Below are positions 20,226-33,900 of a stretch of 41,246 nt of DNA, one piece after another (position 1 is the stretch's first letter; each line of letters starts with the position of its first letter). This DNA comes from Lobulomyces angularis. Taxonomy: Eukaryota > Chytridiomycota > Chytridiomycetes > Lobulomycetales > Lobulomycetaceae. Position numbers and translations under genes: made by a program. Under the pieces are notes generated by a model. It did no database searches. It was not told the origin of the DNA and was given only the letters and a program-made list of their open reading frames with translations. The stretch covers positions 104,711 to 145,956 of the forward strand of contig JADHYX010000001.1 in NCBI GenBank assembly GCA_027604685.1. The letters are read 5' to 3'.

Positions 20226-22290
20226 ATGAGTAGCAAAAAAGGTTTAAATCCGTCAGCATCTGCATTTAATCCATCTGCAGCAGCATTTGTTCCATCTTGG
20301 ATTCAACAAGCACCACCTCCTCAACAAACCTCTCAACAAAATGTTCAGTACACTCCTCAACAGAACGTACAAGAACCAAAGCAAAATGTTCAACAACAAT
20401 TGAATCAATCTGCACAACAATCCCTACAGCAGTCACAGCAAAATAATACCTTCTCGAAGCCAGCAGTGTCTAAATCATTGAATGCAAATTCTCAAACCAA
20501 CAATCAACAACCCGTTTCTTCTCCGCACCAGTCGAAATCAGAAAAGCCTGCAGCAGTCGAAAAAAAAGTTAATGAAGATAAGAAACCTTCGGAAGAAAAA
20601 AAAACAGAAAGGAAAGAAAAAGAATTTGTTGAAACAGCCAACTTAATTTCAGATGAATTGGCATTTGCTAATTTAAAAGATCACCTTAATATTATATTTA
20701 TTGGGCATGTTGATGCAGGTATACATTTTTTTAACAAATTTACTTATTCGGAATCTAGGAAAATCAACCATGGGTGGGCACATTTTATATTTAACTGGTA
20801 TGGTAGATAAAAGAACAATGGAAAAGTATGAAAAAGAAGCCAAGGAGTGTGGAAGAGAATCATGGTATTTGAGTTGGGCTTTGGACTTGAATCCAGAAGA
20901 AAGGAATAAAGGAAAAACTGTAGAGTACGGGAGAGGATATTTTGAAACTAAAAACAGAAAGTACACTATATTAGATGCCCCAGGACATAAAAATTTTGTG
21001 CCTAGTATGATCAGTGTATGAAATCTTACTTTTTTTTTTTTCAGTTTTGTTGAAAACTTTCTTTTAGGGTGCGGCTCAAGCTGACGTTGGAATCTTAGTA
21101 ATATCTGCTAGGAAAGGAGAATTTGAGGCTGGCTTTGAAAGAGGAGGTCAAAGCAGAGAACATGCGCAATTAGCAAAAACTGCTGGAGTAAATAGGTAAC
21201 TTAAAATTTTATGTCTTTGTTAATTACTGATGTGATAGGTTAATTGTTGTTATCAATAAGATGGATGATCCAACTGTAGCATGGTCAAAAGAGAGATACG
21301 ATGAATGTACTGGAAAGTTGGTTCCCTTTTTAAAATCGTGCGGTTATAATCCAAAAACTGGTAATTTTTTTATTTTTTTTTGTTTTAAAATGGCTAACAG
21401 CAATTTTATTTTAAGACATTACTTTAATTCCAATTTCTGGGTTTACTGGCGCCAACATGAAAGATAAAGTTGATCCTAAAGTTTGTCCCTGGTATAGTGG
21501 TCCGTCGCTGCTGGACTTGTTGGATTCAATAGATTTAAAAGATCGCAAGTTTGATGGACCGTTGATGATGCCGATTGCTGATAAGTTTAAAGAGATGGGA
21601 ACCGTGGTCACCGGGAAAATTGAGAGTGGAACTGTTAAGCGTGGACAAACGGTTTTGATTATGCCAAATAAGAAAATGGCTGAAGTATTGGCAATTTTTT
21701 CTGAAGATTCTGAAGTTCAAGCAGCTAGAAGTGGCGACAATATCAGAATACGACTCAAAAATGTTGAAGAAGAGGTAAAAAAGTTTTTTTAGATAACTTA
21801 GATGTTAATAGGATGTTTTATCCGGATTTGTTTTGTGCGGTCCAAATAAACCAGTTCATACAGTAACGGCATTTGAAGCGCAAATTGCCATTAGGGAACA
21901 TTCAAGCATTATTTGTGCAGGGTATGGAGCAGTTATGCATGCTCACACCATGACTGAAGAAGTAACATTAGCTGTAAGATAAATATGTTTGAGCTGTTTT
22001 ACCTTGATATTTGAAATTTTTTTAGGCTCTGCTACATAAAGTTGATAGAAAAACAGGAAAGAAAACTAAGAAACCAATACAATTTGTAAAACAAGGAGAA
22101 GTGTGTATTGTTCGAATTGAAACTACTCAGCCTGTATGTTTAGAAAATTATGCAGATTATCAGCAGTTAGGAAGATTTACATTAAGAGATGAAGGTTTTT
22201 TTATTTCTATTTTAAATATTTACTTTTTCTTTAGGCAAGACCGTTGCAATTGGCCGAATTACGAAGCTCATTTTATCTGAATCTGAATAA
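20226..22290 (+). CDS. SUP35: translation termination factor eRF3 (Sup35/GSPT)
   Basis: Eight exons (20226-20718, 20759-21015, 21068-21195, 21239-21360, 21416-21774, 21812-21973, 22026-22194, 22235-22290); 581 residues. GTPase that works with eRF1 to end translation at stop codons. The N-terminus opens [20 protein letters not shown], two overlapping PAM2 motifs (LNxxAxxF and FNxxAxxFVP) that in animal GSPT1 bind the MLLE domain of poly(A)-binding protein. Residues about 30-95 are Gln/Asn/Ser-rich, and about 100-135 are Lys/Glu-rich, the N and M regions. The GTPase has GHVDAGKST (G1), [10 protein letters not shown] (G3), NKMD (G4), and the usual [31 protein letters not shown]. Domains 2 and 3 follow ([38 protein letters not shown]). 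All key residues seem present. The first intron splits the G1 loop after GHVDA. Confidence 0.97.
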
Positions 22291-22675
22291 TTGAAAAAAA
22301 AATTTTCATGTTTCCTGTTTAATCTCTTGTGTTTTTCAATTTAATATTAGGTTAGAATTAATTTTTTATTTATATAACAATTGAAATTAAAAATTTTTTT
22401 TTTGTTATCATTTCCTTTTTTTTTTTCTTTTCTATATCATTCTACTCTGTAACCAGTTTTTTTGAGTACGACTATCTGTACATTAATTGTACTATCAAAT
22501 AATAAGGTCAAATTTTTAAATATTTTATAACTCTTAAATAAATTTATTATTGATCCCTTACTTCAAGAAATTAAGGTTTATATCTAAAACTACAGTTATT
22601 TACAAATATTATCATTAATAAATTCCAAAAAATTTAAAAATTCCAAAAAAAAAAAGTTTTCGTTTTAATTATATA
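22291..22675. terminator. convergent 3' region, eRF3 and coiled-coil gene
   Basis: 385 A/T-rich bases between the eRF3 stop and the stop of the minus-strand coiled-coil gene, with several poly-T tracts and an AATAAA-like AAATAAATT (about 22536). Position implies two polyadenylation regions; nothing else was seen. Confidence 0.4.
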
Positions 22676-25600
22676 TCATTTAACTTCAATTGCTGACTTC
22701 AAAATATCCTGATTTAACTTTTCACCATATTTTACAAAATTCATGTGCAACATTTGTGCTTTCTCATTGAAAAGTGCCTCATTAATTTTATCTTTTCTTA
22801 AATATAAACCTTGAAACTGAGTTATCGTATTATTCACAAAATTTGAAAGCTTATCTCTTCTTTTCAACTGCTGCTTTAATTTTTCACTTTCTTTGATTAA
22901 CTTGGTGGCCTACAAAAATTAAAATGAAAACAAATAAGAATTGATTACTTGTTTTGTAAACTGCTCAATTTTTGATTCTAGTTGCTGAAGTTTCATATCT
23001 CTTTGCGTTAAATCTTGCTTCAACTTTTCATTTTGTAACAAATGGCTGTCATTATGGAAGGAGTTATTGGATAACTCAGGCTATACGGAAGGAGTTAAAT
23101 AATTTTTAAGCATATTAAATATACCAAGGAGTTTTTTCTTATTTCTTCCAAAAAATTTATCTTTCTTTTACATAACTCATTTTTATTTATTAACTCCCTA
23201 GTAACCATAAAAAATGGATAAAAATAACGGATTATTCTAAATTACCTATTTTCTTTAAGCAACTCTTTAACTCTTTCTTCCGCACCCTCCTTTTCTATCA
23301 AAGCTTGGTTTTTCAAAGTGGAGATTTCTAATTCATAGTTTTTAACTTGTTTCAAATTTTCTTCTCTAATGTAAATAACATCATCTGATGTAATTAACCC
23401 ACCACCAGAGTTACTGATTTTGGCACTGGTTTCTTTGAATTTATTTTTTAATATTAAAAACTGGCTTTTTTGTTCACTGATAGCTTTTTCTTTTTCTGAA
23501 ATTTCCATTTTTAATTCTGCATTTTCCTTATTTAACAAGAATTTTTCTTTTTTCAGGTTGGATTTTTCCCGCTTCAACTCTTTCACATTTAACTTAACGT
23601 CATTCAAACCTTGATTCCAGCTGTTGCATTTTTTTTCATACTTTTTGAAAATATCTTCCCATATCCTTTAAAAAGATATTAAACGTTTACTATATTTTAT
23701 TACATTACTTTTTTTCGTCAAGCATTTGTTGCTGCAGATTTAAAACCTTGGAACAAAAGCTTTCTCGTAACTCCGTCAGTGAGTTGAGCTTTGCTTCGAT
23801 GTGAGATTTTGTCAAATTCTCCGCACTATTTCTTTCAATTGGAATTCCGAGTATATCGGATAGTTTAGAGTCTATAAACTGCAGAACTTTTTCTTGTTCT
23901 TCAGCACTTCGTAAAGCATTTCGCTGTGAACAAAATTACAAAAAAATTTTAATATAACCTTCAAACCTGAATGTTTTCATTTAATTGTTTGGTTATATCC
24001 TTTAATTGACTGAGTACAGAGCTGAGTTGTCCTTCCAAATGTGTAATCTCCTGCAAAAAAAGTAAAACCAATGATTCTATAATTCGAGTTTGGTACCTTT
24101 TTTTTTAAAGCCAATTCCTTTTTCTGTAGTGATAGTTGATTCTGCATAGAATTTAAAACTTCTGATTGATTTTTATACTCCTGCCAATAAATAATAAATT
24201 TTTAACGATAAATTTTTTTTACTGCTGTGATCTGTGTAAGTTCTAGTTTTGACGCATCTTTATCAGTGATAAACGTTTTAATGCTTTCCGTTAACAGGAA
24301 GTTTTCATTTTCAACTGCTGACAATTTTTTTTTCAATTCGTCAATCACCTGAATTATTAGAAGATTTTAAAATTAACAATTTTTTATTTAATATTGCCTT
24401 ATTTTTTAAATTAGTTTCTTCCAAGCTTTTATATAAATCAATAGACAATTCTTCGTTACGTTTAATCGCAGACTGCAACTCCTATTTAACAAAAAATTAA
24501 AATTTACAAAATTAATATGTGCATAAAAATATTACTTCAAACTGTTTTTCTGCCACAGAATGCGTTTTCTAATTTTATTTTATTAAATATTAAAATTTTA
24601 AAATAAAAATCAACAAATTATATTCCAGCCTTACATCTTTCTCTTTTTCCAATTCTAGCTGTAAGGTACCAAGATTTAATTCCAATTTTCGATAACTTTC
24701 TTTTAATGTTTTCTCTGCTTCATCCTTTTGAATTAATTTTTCTTCTAAGGAACCAATTTCACTTATGCGGCGTTCATTTATAGTTTCTAAATCTTCCAGT
24801 AAAGACTTTTTTTGGAATGAGTTTAACTCGAAATCAGCAATAAGATTTTTTTTCTCATTAATTTCCAAATCTCTTGCTGCTAGTAAATTCTTTAACTCTT
24901 CAACTTCAATAACATTTTTATCTAATTTGCTTTGTAATTCTCGAACCGACTCGGCTTCTTTTAAAAGATCTATATCTTTATCATCTAAGAGGTTTTTTAA
25001 TTGTAATATTTCAGCATTGCAAATTTCAACGGATTTTTTTTCAGTGTGCATTTCTTTTGACTTCTCTAAAATCTCATCTTCAAAATTCTTTAAGTTCTAA
25101 AAGAAAAAAATAAGCATTAAAAAAAAAAGGTTTACCATTTTTAACTCAGAATTTATTTCATTTTCCTGCATTCTCATATTATCAATCTAAAAAGAAATTT
25201 TAAAGTTAAGTTACATAATTTATTTACATTGCTTAATTTAGCTTCCAAATTAGATACGTGTTCGTTAAAAGCATCATTTGCTTTATTAAGCTCCGCAGCC
25301 TTTTCTTCCAATAACTAAAGGTAAATTTGATATGATGTATTTATTCTCTATAAAATATTTACCACATTCTTTTGGTTTAAACAGTTCACATGGTCTATTA
25401 TAATACCATTCAAGCTTTTTATTTCGCTTTGTAATAAGTCTACTTTTGCTTTTAAATCTGGTATGCTAGCTTCATTCTTCATTTTGAAAAACTCCAAATC
25501 TTCATTTTCTTTAATCAATTTAGAATTTTGAGAATACTAAAAAAATATATATGAAAATTTAACAGTCAGTATGATGATACCAGCTCATCGTACGATTCTG

Positions 25601-28600
25601 TCAACAAAACAAAAGCAGATTCTTTTTCTACTACTTCAGCTTTCAGTTCGGCGTTATTATTTTGTATATAAGAAATTTCGTTTGCCAACTTCTGTAGTTG
25701 CTAGAACGTAATTTAAATACAATTTTTTTTTTCATAATTAAGACTACCTCTTCTAATAGCGTATTTGAAGTTTTCAGACCAGCGATTTCCTCTTCAGAAT
25801 TTTTAATACTTTCCTTCAATGTTTTGTGGTAAATCTCCATTTTTTTCTTTATATTTCCTTCCGTTTTCAATTTTGATTCCAACTATAAAATTAAATAATT
25901 TTTTTTCGTAAACAATTTAAATCAACAGTTTTTGCATACACAACAAATTTCCTGTTCTTTACTGGCTAACTGTTGTTCTAATAATTTTAACTTTTGATCC
26001 AGTTTTTCCGAATCGCTCCCAGAGCTTTTTAAAACATCCATTAATTTTGATAAATTTTCAATTTCCTAAAAATGTTCAGTTTTAAATTTAAAAAATTGTT
26101 AACATTAATTTACTTCTCTTAATTTTTTCAGCTCTCTGTTTTTCGAATTTAATTCAACATCTGCTTGTAATTTAGCCTCTTTTGCTTCATCTAATTGACT
26201 CGATATAACTTGAATTTTATTTTTAAAGTCAGTTTCTGCTTCAGCTTTTGACAATTTCAGCTAAAGTCAAAAAAAGTTAAAGATTTCAATAAGCCGTTGT
26301 GAAATACCATAATTAGTTCCTCCTCCAAAATGTGCATTTCTCTGACAGAAGCTTTACTTTCACTTTTAAGTTGGTTCAATTCCTGAATCACAGTTTCGTA
26401 TTCCTAAAATAATTTCTAAAGACGATTTTTAATAGCTTTACCACTTTTTGATTTTCATTTTTCGTTAATATATCACAGTTTTTAGATTCCAAAAAACTTA
26501 ATTTCTCTTCCATTTCTACTTTACTAGTGGTCCAATGTTCTCTTTCCTGTACAGTATTTAAAAAAATTTCAACTTTTTTTGTATAAGAAATTACCACGAA
26601 AAGCTGAGAATTTAAAGAATCAATGTTCGCCAACAAAAGACCCTTCTCAGATTCAATAAGTTCTAATTGTGCCGCAAGATTATTGACTTCGTTGGAAGAA
26701 ATATTTTTTTCCTTTGCGTTGTTAGCATGACAATACATCATTAGCATAAAGTATACCTGCAATTGACTAGCTTTCAAGGTGTTGAGCTCATCAAGCAAAT
26801 TCTTGTTTTCACTTTCTAAAAGATTCACTTGTTCTGTCATTAATTTCAATTCGCCTAATAGGCGTTGAATTTCCTTGGAAGTAAATAAATAAATAAGTAT
26901 AAATTAACTATAGATAACGATAACTAACTGTGGAATTCAATGATTGCAAGTTATTAAACTCATTCTTTAGATCTTGGTAACTCAACTGAGATTTAACTAA
27001 TTCTTCATTTAACCGTTCCAAATTTTGTTGTACACTATTCAATTCCATGAAATGCTTAGTTTCTAAATCTTTTATCAAATTAGCTTTTTCAACGGAAACA
27101 GTATCAAAATCTTTTTCTAGCTTAGCAAACTTCATTTTCAATACATGGTTCTTCAAATGAATACTATTTTAATTTCTTATGTTACTTTTATACCTCTTGG
27201 GACTTTAATGTTAAAGATTCGACTTTTGAGGAGAGGGCATTATTACAAGACCTCAAATCTTCCACCGTTTGATTCAAGCTTTCCAGGTTTTCACGCCCAG
27301 CATTGCTTTCCTAAATTTTCATTAGCTTTAGTTGTTTTTTTTTCTACAGCATACCGCTTGATTTTTTAACATCATTGCGTTGATTTCAGCAGATATTTCA
27401 CTATTTTTTTGCGTAGACTCAGATAGCTGTTCTTTCAGTTCCATTACTTCCTTGTTTACCTAAAAGGAAATATGTGTATTTAATTAAAAAAAACTTTTTA
27501 ATACTGTAAAATATTCAGTTTCCATGTCTCCTTTCTCTTTTTTCAGGAGTTCAACTTTTTCGTTCAATTCAAAAATGCTTTTGGATAGTTCATCTTTTTC
27601 CTACAAAATAAGGTATATAATTGAAAAATAAAGTAAACCAACGTTTTGAAGCTCAGAAATTCTTAGTTTTGCTGAGTCTGTAGTGTCTTTGAAATTATTT
27701 TCCTTTTCCGCCAAAAGAGAATTGCTTGAGCACAGATCATTCATTAAATCACCAATTTGCAGTGTGAGGTGCTTTTTTTCGTGCTGTAAGGTATCAATTT
27801 CCTCTTCTAACAATGAAATTTTCTACAAAATAAATTCGGAATTATACGTAAACAATAAAATAGTAAAAGAAAAAACCTGGACAAGCTCCCCATTGGACTC
27901 TACAAGTAACTTCAAATCTGTAGCATTTCTATTTTGAATATCGCAAATTTTCTAGATGCAAATTTTGAGCTAAATATCTTTTAGAATACATACTTGTTCA
28001 CAATCCAATAACTGTTTTTCTGCTTCAGCCTTTAGTTGTGTTTCATTTTCTTCCCTTTTTTTGCTTTTACTAACATATTCTTCCAACAAATTATTCAAAC
28101 TGTTCTTTGCATTTTCGTTATCTTGAAGTTTTGTACTTAGTAGATTAATTTTTTCTTGTAAAATGTCATTTTCCTCTAAATAAGATTCTAAATCACGATT
28201 TAAAGAAGCATTGCTATTTTTAAGTCTTCCAATCTCTTTCTCGCGAGTAAGTAACTCTGAGTTTAAATTTGCGATTTCTAACTCAAAGGCTTTTCTTTCT
28301 TCAAAACGAATCTTCAAACCTTCATTTGTATTTATCACATCTGAAGCTGTCTTTTCGATGTTAGATTCAAGCACACCGATTCTTTCCAAATACCGAGAAA
28401 TATTTAGTTTATAGTCACAAATTAATTCATCTTTCGCAATAATTTCTTCATTTTTTCTGGAGATTTCTTTGGAAATATATTGAAACTTTGTATCATTTTC
28501 TTGAATTTCCTTTTCGAGTTGTACAACTTGCTGAATTTTAAAAAGTAGATATGAAAAGGGATTAAGTTTATTGATTTACCTGATGAAGGTCGCTAATGGA

Positions 28601-30401
28601 ACCGTTCCTCATAACAAGCTGTTCTTCCAAACATTTTACTCTTGTTTCCAAATTCTGTTTTTCAAAATCAACTTCTCCTTTTTCCTACTCATTTTTTTAA
28701 AAAGTAGCAATAAACAATTTATACCTTCACTAAGCGCTCATGCATTTCATTCCTCTTACAAATCTCTTCTCTTAAAAGATCCAAATCATTATTTAGTTGG
28801 CCATTGTTAAAATTTATTTTATAATTTTTATTTTTCAATTCCATTGAAACGCTTTTGCATTTTTCCAATTCATTTAGGTTAAGTTTCAATTTAGTTTCCG
28901 CAGTATCATTTTTTTTCAATATGGCGGCATTTTCTAACTTAAGTGAATTATTGTCAGATGTTAAATCATCATAAATGGTTTTTGAGTTTTCTAATTCAGC
29001 AGTTAACTGTTTGATTTTCTGTTGAAATATTGACTCCCCCTAATTAGAATGCGTTAAACCTATTTCAATTATCTAACTTACATCGTTAAGTTTTGATATT
29101 GCATTTTTATATTCCTCATTTTTCTGTTCTAGATTCTTAATTTCATCCAATTTATCACTCCATTTGCTTTCAAAATTTTCTTGCAGCTAATATAATTGAT
29201 ATTATAACAGATAATAAAACATTTCTTACGCCTTTTAGCGCTTTGGACTGATTCTCCGATTCCAGTTTCAACTTTTTAGTCAACTCTGAATTTTCATCTT
29301 TTAAAATTTGACACTCTTCCGCTTTTTCTGTTATTTCTGATAGCAACTTGTTATTTTCAGCTTGTAATCGTGAATTTTTCTAATAAAAAAGAATTGGAAA
29401 AAAAATTGCAATAAGACTTACTTCAGCAAACTCTGAAACTTTAAAATTGACAGATTCTAATTCTTTCCTAGAAGATTCTATTTCAGCGCATAAATTGACA
29501 TTTTTTCTCTCCACTTCAACAAGAAAATTTGTTTTCTCTTGCAATTCATTTAAAGTAACATCAAATTTCGAATTTAAACTTAAAAAACTTTCTTCAACCA
29601 ATTTCTTTTCCTAAAATTGATAATTTTAACTAGTTAAGAAATAATATAAGTACTTTGCAAGCCTCTTCCAGGTTCAAGCATAACTTAGCATTTTCCTTAG
29701 ACAACGCTTCAACTTTTTCCATATTTTCGTCGTTTATTAGAATTAAATCTTTTTTTTCCTAAAAAGAATAAAATAAAAATTTTACAATTAATACTGCTAT
29801 TGCTTTCTGGGCACTTTCTTTTTGATCTTCTAACATTAATTCGTTTTCTTCTTTATATCTTTCATTCATTCTCTTCAACTTCTCCAGTTCATCAATAGCT
29901 AAGTAAAAATTTTCTTCAAACTCCCTATTTTTTTGATTTAAATATGAATTTTCTTTCAAATAATTATTAATTTCGCTTTCTTGAGAGTTCAAAAGCGATT
30001 TTAGCTCCATTGTCTATTAAATTCAAAAATTAATAACAAAAATAACAGTGCGCAATTTATACTTCTTCTATTAAATTTTTATTCACACTAGCATTAATTC
30101 TTTCTTCCAAAAAATAGATTCTCAACTTTAAGTTAAAATTGTCCTTAGTAAGTTTTGCAATAGTCTAAGAAAGAAATTAAATAATGAGTAAAAATGTACT
30201 AGTACTAACTTGCTCAGTCTGTTTCAACGGCCCATTACGATCAAAATGTGCAAAGTCTGTCTCATAGTTGTTTGGAGTATCATCGCTGCTATGCATATGA
30301 ATGGAAACTGCATCACCTTCCTTCAAGTCTGACTGATAATTACTTTTATTATCATCCTGCAAAAAAGAAACTTGGTCCAAGTCAGATGAAGATACTGACA
30401 T
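22676..30401 (-). CDS. giant coiled-coil protein
   Basis: One minus-strand gene of about 7.7 kb, start ATG 30401, stop at 22676, split by more than twenty introns of roughly 40-80 nt. Frames join from exon to exon wherever checked (for example EKD-KTHSVAEKQFE across the intron near 24570-24635). The product is about 2,100-2,200 residues. Residues 1-60 are acidic and disordered (MSVSSSDLDQVSFLQDDNKS, HSSDDTPNNYETDFAHF). Nearly all the rest is continuous heptad-type coiled coil rich in E, K, L, N, S, such as ELEIANLNSELLTREKEIGR. The C-terminus (ITQFQGLYLRKDKINEALFN, KLNQDILKSAIEVK) is also helical; no GRIP, kinesin motor, myosin head, PH or membrane segment was seen. Such proteins serve as golgin tethers, spindle-pole or cortical scaffolds; nothing here decides which. 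It shares a 533-base divergent promoter with the anoctamin. Confidence 0.85.
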
Positions 30402-30934
30402 AATCCGGAAAAAAATTCTTTCTAAATAGTAAACAATAAATGGATGGAAATGTGAAGAAAACCCTTGTGGACTTCGGAGAGTGAATAATAAAAAAAGAGT
30501 TGGTATAACAACTCTGTGCTAAGTAAAGCATTAGTGGTCAATACCGAAGTAGAAGGATCCAATATATAACTTAAAAGCTACATTGTTTGGTATGAGGATT
30601 ACTCCTGTTTCAAACTATCTCTTTTTTATTTACAATCTTTAAAAAAAATAGGTTATTTTAACGTGTTTCGATGTTTTGACGATATAAACACCCCTGTTAA
30701 TATGCATCAATTACTGGCAAAGTAGAAGATTTTCCTTAAACCTTCAGTATTTTAAAAGATGTCCAAAAAATATTTTCTGTGAACTGCAAAATTTTTGAAA
30801 TTTTTAAACAATTGATATTGCTTTGCTTTACCTCAAGTGACCTTTAAAACTATTTGTTAATTACTAACATTGGGTTTTATTTACTGTCAGCATTTTTCTA
30901 GTTTTTAAAGATCTGATAATACAGGAAATTAATC
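30402..30934. promoter_or_regulatory. divergent intergenic region, coiled-coil gene (-) and anoctamin (+)
   Basis: 533 bases between two outward-facing ATGs, therefore likely a shared bidirectional promoter. It is less A/T-extreme than other spacers near 30420-30600. No specific element was identified. Confidence 0.4.
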
Positions 30935-33900
30935 ATGTCAGTTAATGATTCCAAACAAACATCAAGATACGATGATACGTTCTATTCTGCATATGAAACT
31001 GACTTTTCTCCCAGCATTTCTATAGATTTTCCTCATTCTGCAACTGAAAGAACACACTCATTGAAAATAATTAACGATAAAATTATTACTCGAACTATAA
31101 CTCAAACTACATTTCTTCATTTATACAATAACAAAGAAGCTCTTCTTTTTGATAAAATTTTAAAATTTAAACTAAAAAATCCTAATTCTACCCTTAATGG
31201 GGCATTAGATCAATTCAGTGAGTATTAAGATTTAGCTGTATTTTTTTATTTTTTTTGACCAAATTAATTTCATTTCTGTTTCAATAGTCAAATACAATAA
31301 AGCTGAAATTTTATGTCAGTTGCTATATAATGATGAAACTCTCCTGCCTTCGGCAGTTCTGAAACTTAAATTTAACAAAAAATCTGAAACTGAAGAAAAA
31401 ATTAACAAAAAAAATAACTACATTGGTGATTTTGAAGTTGAAATGTTAAGGCAAGGTCTATTCTGTGTTTTTGAACTTGCAATTGAAGATGATATAGATG
31501 AAGAAAGCTGGTATATAAAAATTTTGAGTCCTTTTTCAACCTTAAGTGATGAAGCAGAAAAAGTGCACCTTAAGCTTCCAACACTGGTATATAACTTTAA
31601 TGAATAATTAACACCTTCGTAATCTAGTTAAAAAAAGCGGATTTGGTTAGAAACAGATTACAAGAAAAAGCATTACTACACAAAGAATTGACAACGCGAA
31701 AAAAACAAAATGCTTTGCAAATTTCAAACCGAACCGTTTCTGAACATGATGTCTCTGATGCTTCCATCGACTCTTGTTCCGATCTAGATGAATCTCACTC
31801 GGAAAGCTTAAGACGTAGAACTCTACGAAGAAAAGTACATGGAGAAGAGGAACATCTTATTCCTTTAAAATATGAGCCAACATTTATGGAGGGACCAGGT
31901 AAACTACTTTAATAAGAAGTTTGAATTTTTTAAAATTATGTTCAAGATGGAACTATAAAGGGATCCTTACGATATATTTTCTGCACTATAAAAGATACTA
32001 GTATTCCCCGTAATACTAAAGAAAAAATTTCTTAATTTTATTATTTAATAGATTTGGATATATTTAAAAAAAAAAACATTAAAGATTTTGTTGGAGGAAA
32101 TCAAGAAAAAAAATTGCTTCTACAAAAATTCTTTTCTTCCTCACACAAGAGCCTTTTAACTTATGGAATAATTAATAGATGTAAGATCTATGTCAAAAAA
32201 GAGAACGAGGAAGAGATTAAAGTTTATGGTAACTTACTTTTTGCTTTAATACTAATTTCATTACACTAACCTGTAGGTATTGAAGAGTTGCTATTAAATA
32301 ATACATTCTGTGATTTTTTTGCATTGCATAGTGGTCCCTATAAACCTTTAAACGAAAGCACCAGATCAAAATTGTTTTATGATATGAAGTTTCATAAACA
32401 CTTATTATTTAATTTAAAGTCTCTGTTGGCTTATGTACCATTAAAAAATGTACGGCACTATTTTGGTGAAAAAATTGCTTTTTATTTCGCTTGGATAAGT
32501 ATTGTTACACCCCCAAATTTTTATAAACTATTTAAAATCTATTAAAATAGCTTTTTACACGTTGTGGTGTTGGTTAGCGGCATTGGCGGGCTTGATTGTT
32601 TTTTGGTATGGAGTGTATCATTCACTGACCACCACTAGCACCATTACTATTGACGTTTTTAATGTATTCGACAATGCTTTAACTACACCATATGCCTTGT
32701 TCATGAGTTTATGGGCTTTGATATTTTTGGAATTTTGGAAGCGTCAAGAAATAACCCTACAAGTTGTATGGGGGATCACCGAGATGCATAAACTGGTAAT
32801 TTTAGTTGCCTCAAACACGTTTAATGTAATTTCCCAATAGAAAATGTATAGACCACAATGGAGAGGCACGGATATCAGAAGAAGTCCGGTGACAGGATTA
32901 ATGGAAAAATATCATCCAAAAAAGAAAAGAGTAGCTTTAAAAATTCTTTCAACGTTAGTATTGGGACTGGGGGTATTAGTGAAATAAGATACTCAGTAAT
33001 TTTAATTATTTCATTAAATTTTTAGATAACCTTCATCGTCTTTTTACAGGTGTTAATTATTGTATTTCAAGCTAGTGGCAAACGGAAACCATTGGAGGCA
33101 AGTTCATTAGGGGCTGCATTTAGTTTATTAAATATAATTGTGTTTACACCAATTTACCTGAAACTTGCTCGTATTTTAACCGATATAGAGAATCACAAAA
33201 CGGAGGGCGGCTGGGAAAGTAAACAATTTAGTCGCATAATTTTTATTAATGATGCTTTATTATAGATTCTTTTATTGCAAAAGAGTTCACTTTAAATTTT
33301 GTTTTGACTTACACAACGTTGATTTTTATAGGAGTTATTAAAGTGTTTATTAAGGAGGTGTGGAATCCTTTTGAAGGACATTTGAACGCCTCTACACATG
33401 TTGAAGGAAATGTGAGAATTTTATCTTTTGAAATTTTGTCAATTTTTTTTTTTAGATATGCAAAGACGGGAGTTGCCTAGCAGAATTAAATATTCAAATG
33501 ATTATTATTTTTATGGGATATCAGTATCTAACCCAAATATTCGAAATATTGTTTGCGTAAGTAATAACTTAGGAGAACGAGCTTAACCATTAGTAACTTC
33601 TTTTAGTCCTCTTAAAAGATTAGTAATCAAAATAATAGACTATTTCACCAAAACAGCAGAAGAAAAAGAAAAAAAAAAAAAGAATTTGATTTTTTATGAT
33701 GATGAGAAACTTGAAAAATATGTTCAAAGATACGATTTTTCTACAAAAATTATACAATTTGGATTTTTAACCTTATTTTCTTGTGCTTTTCCTTTGGCTC
33801 CATTTTTTGCATTAATTTCAAATATTTTTGAGGTTAGAATGGATCTTTATAAATTGCTAACTCAAGCACAGAGGCCATTTTCTCTAAGACGTATTTTCAA

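Noticed and set aside
22676..30401. Several plus-strand open frames opposite the coiled-coil gene (for example 24765-25100, 27145-27369)
   Set aside because: They are antisense shadows: Ser/Phe/Leu-rich text complementary to Glu/Lys/Asn coiled-coil codons, with no homology or splice support.
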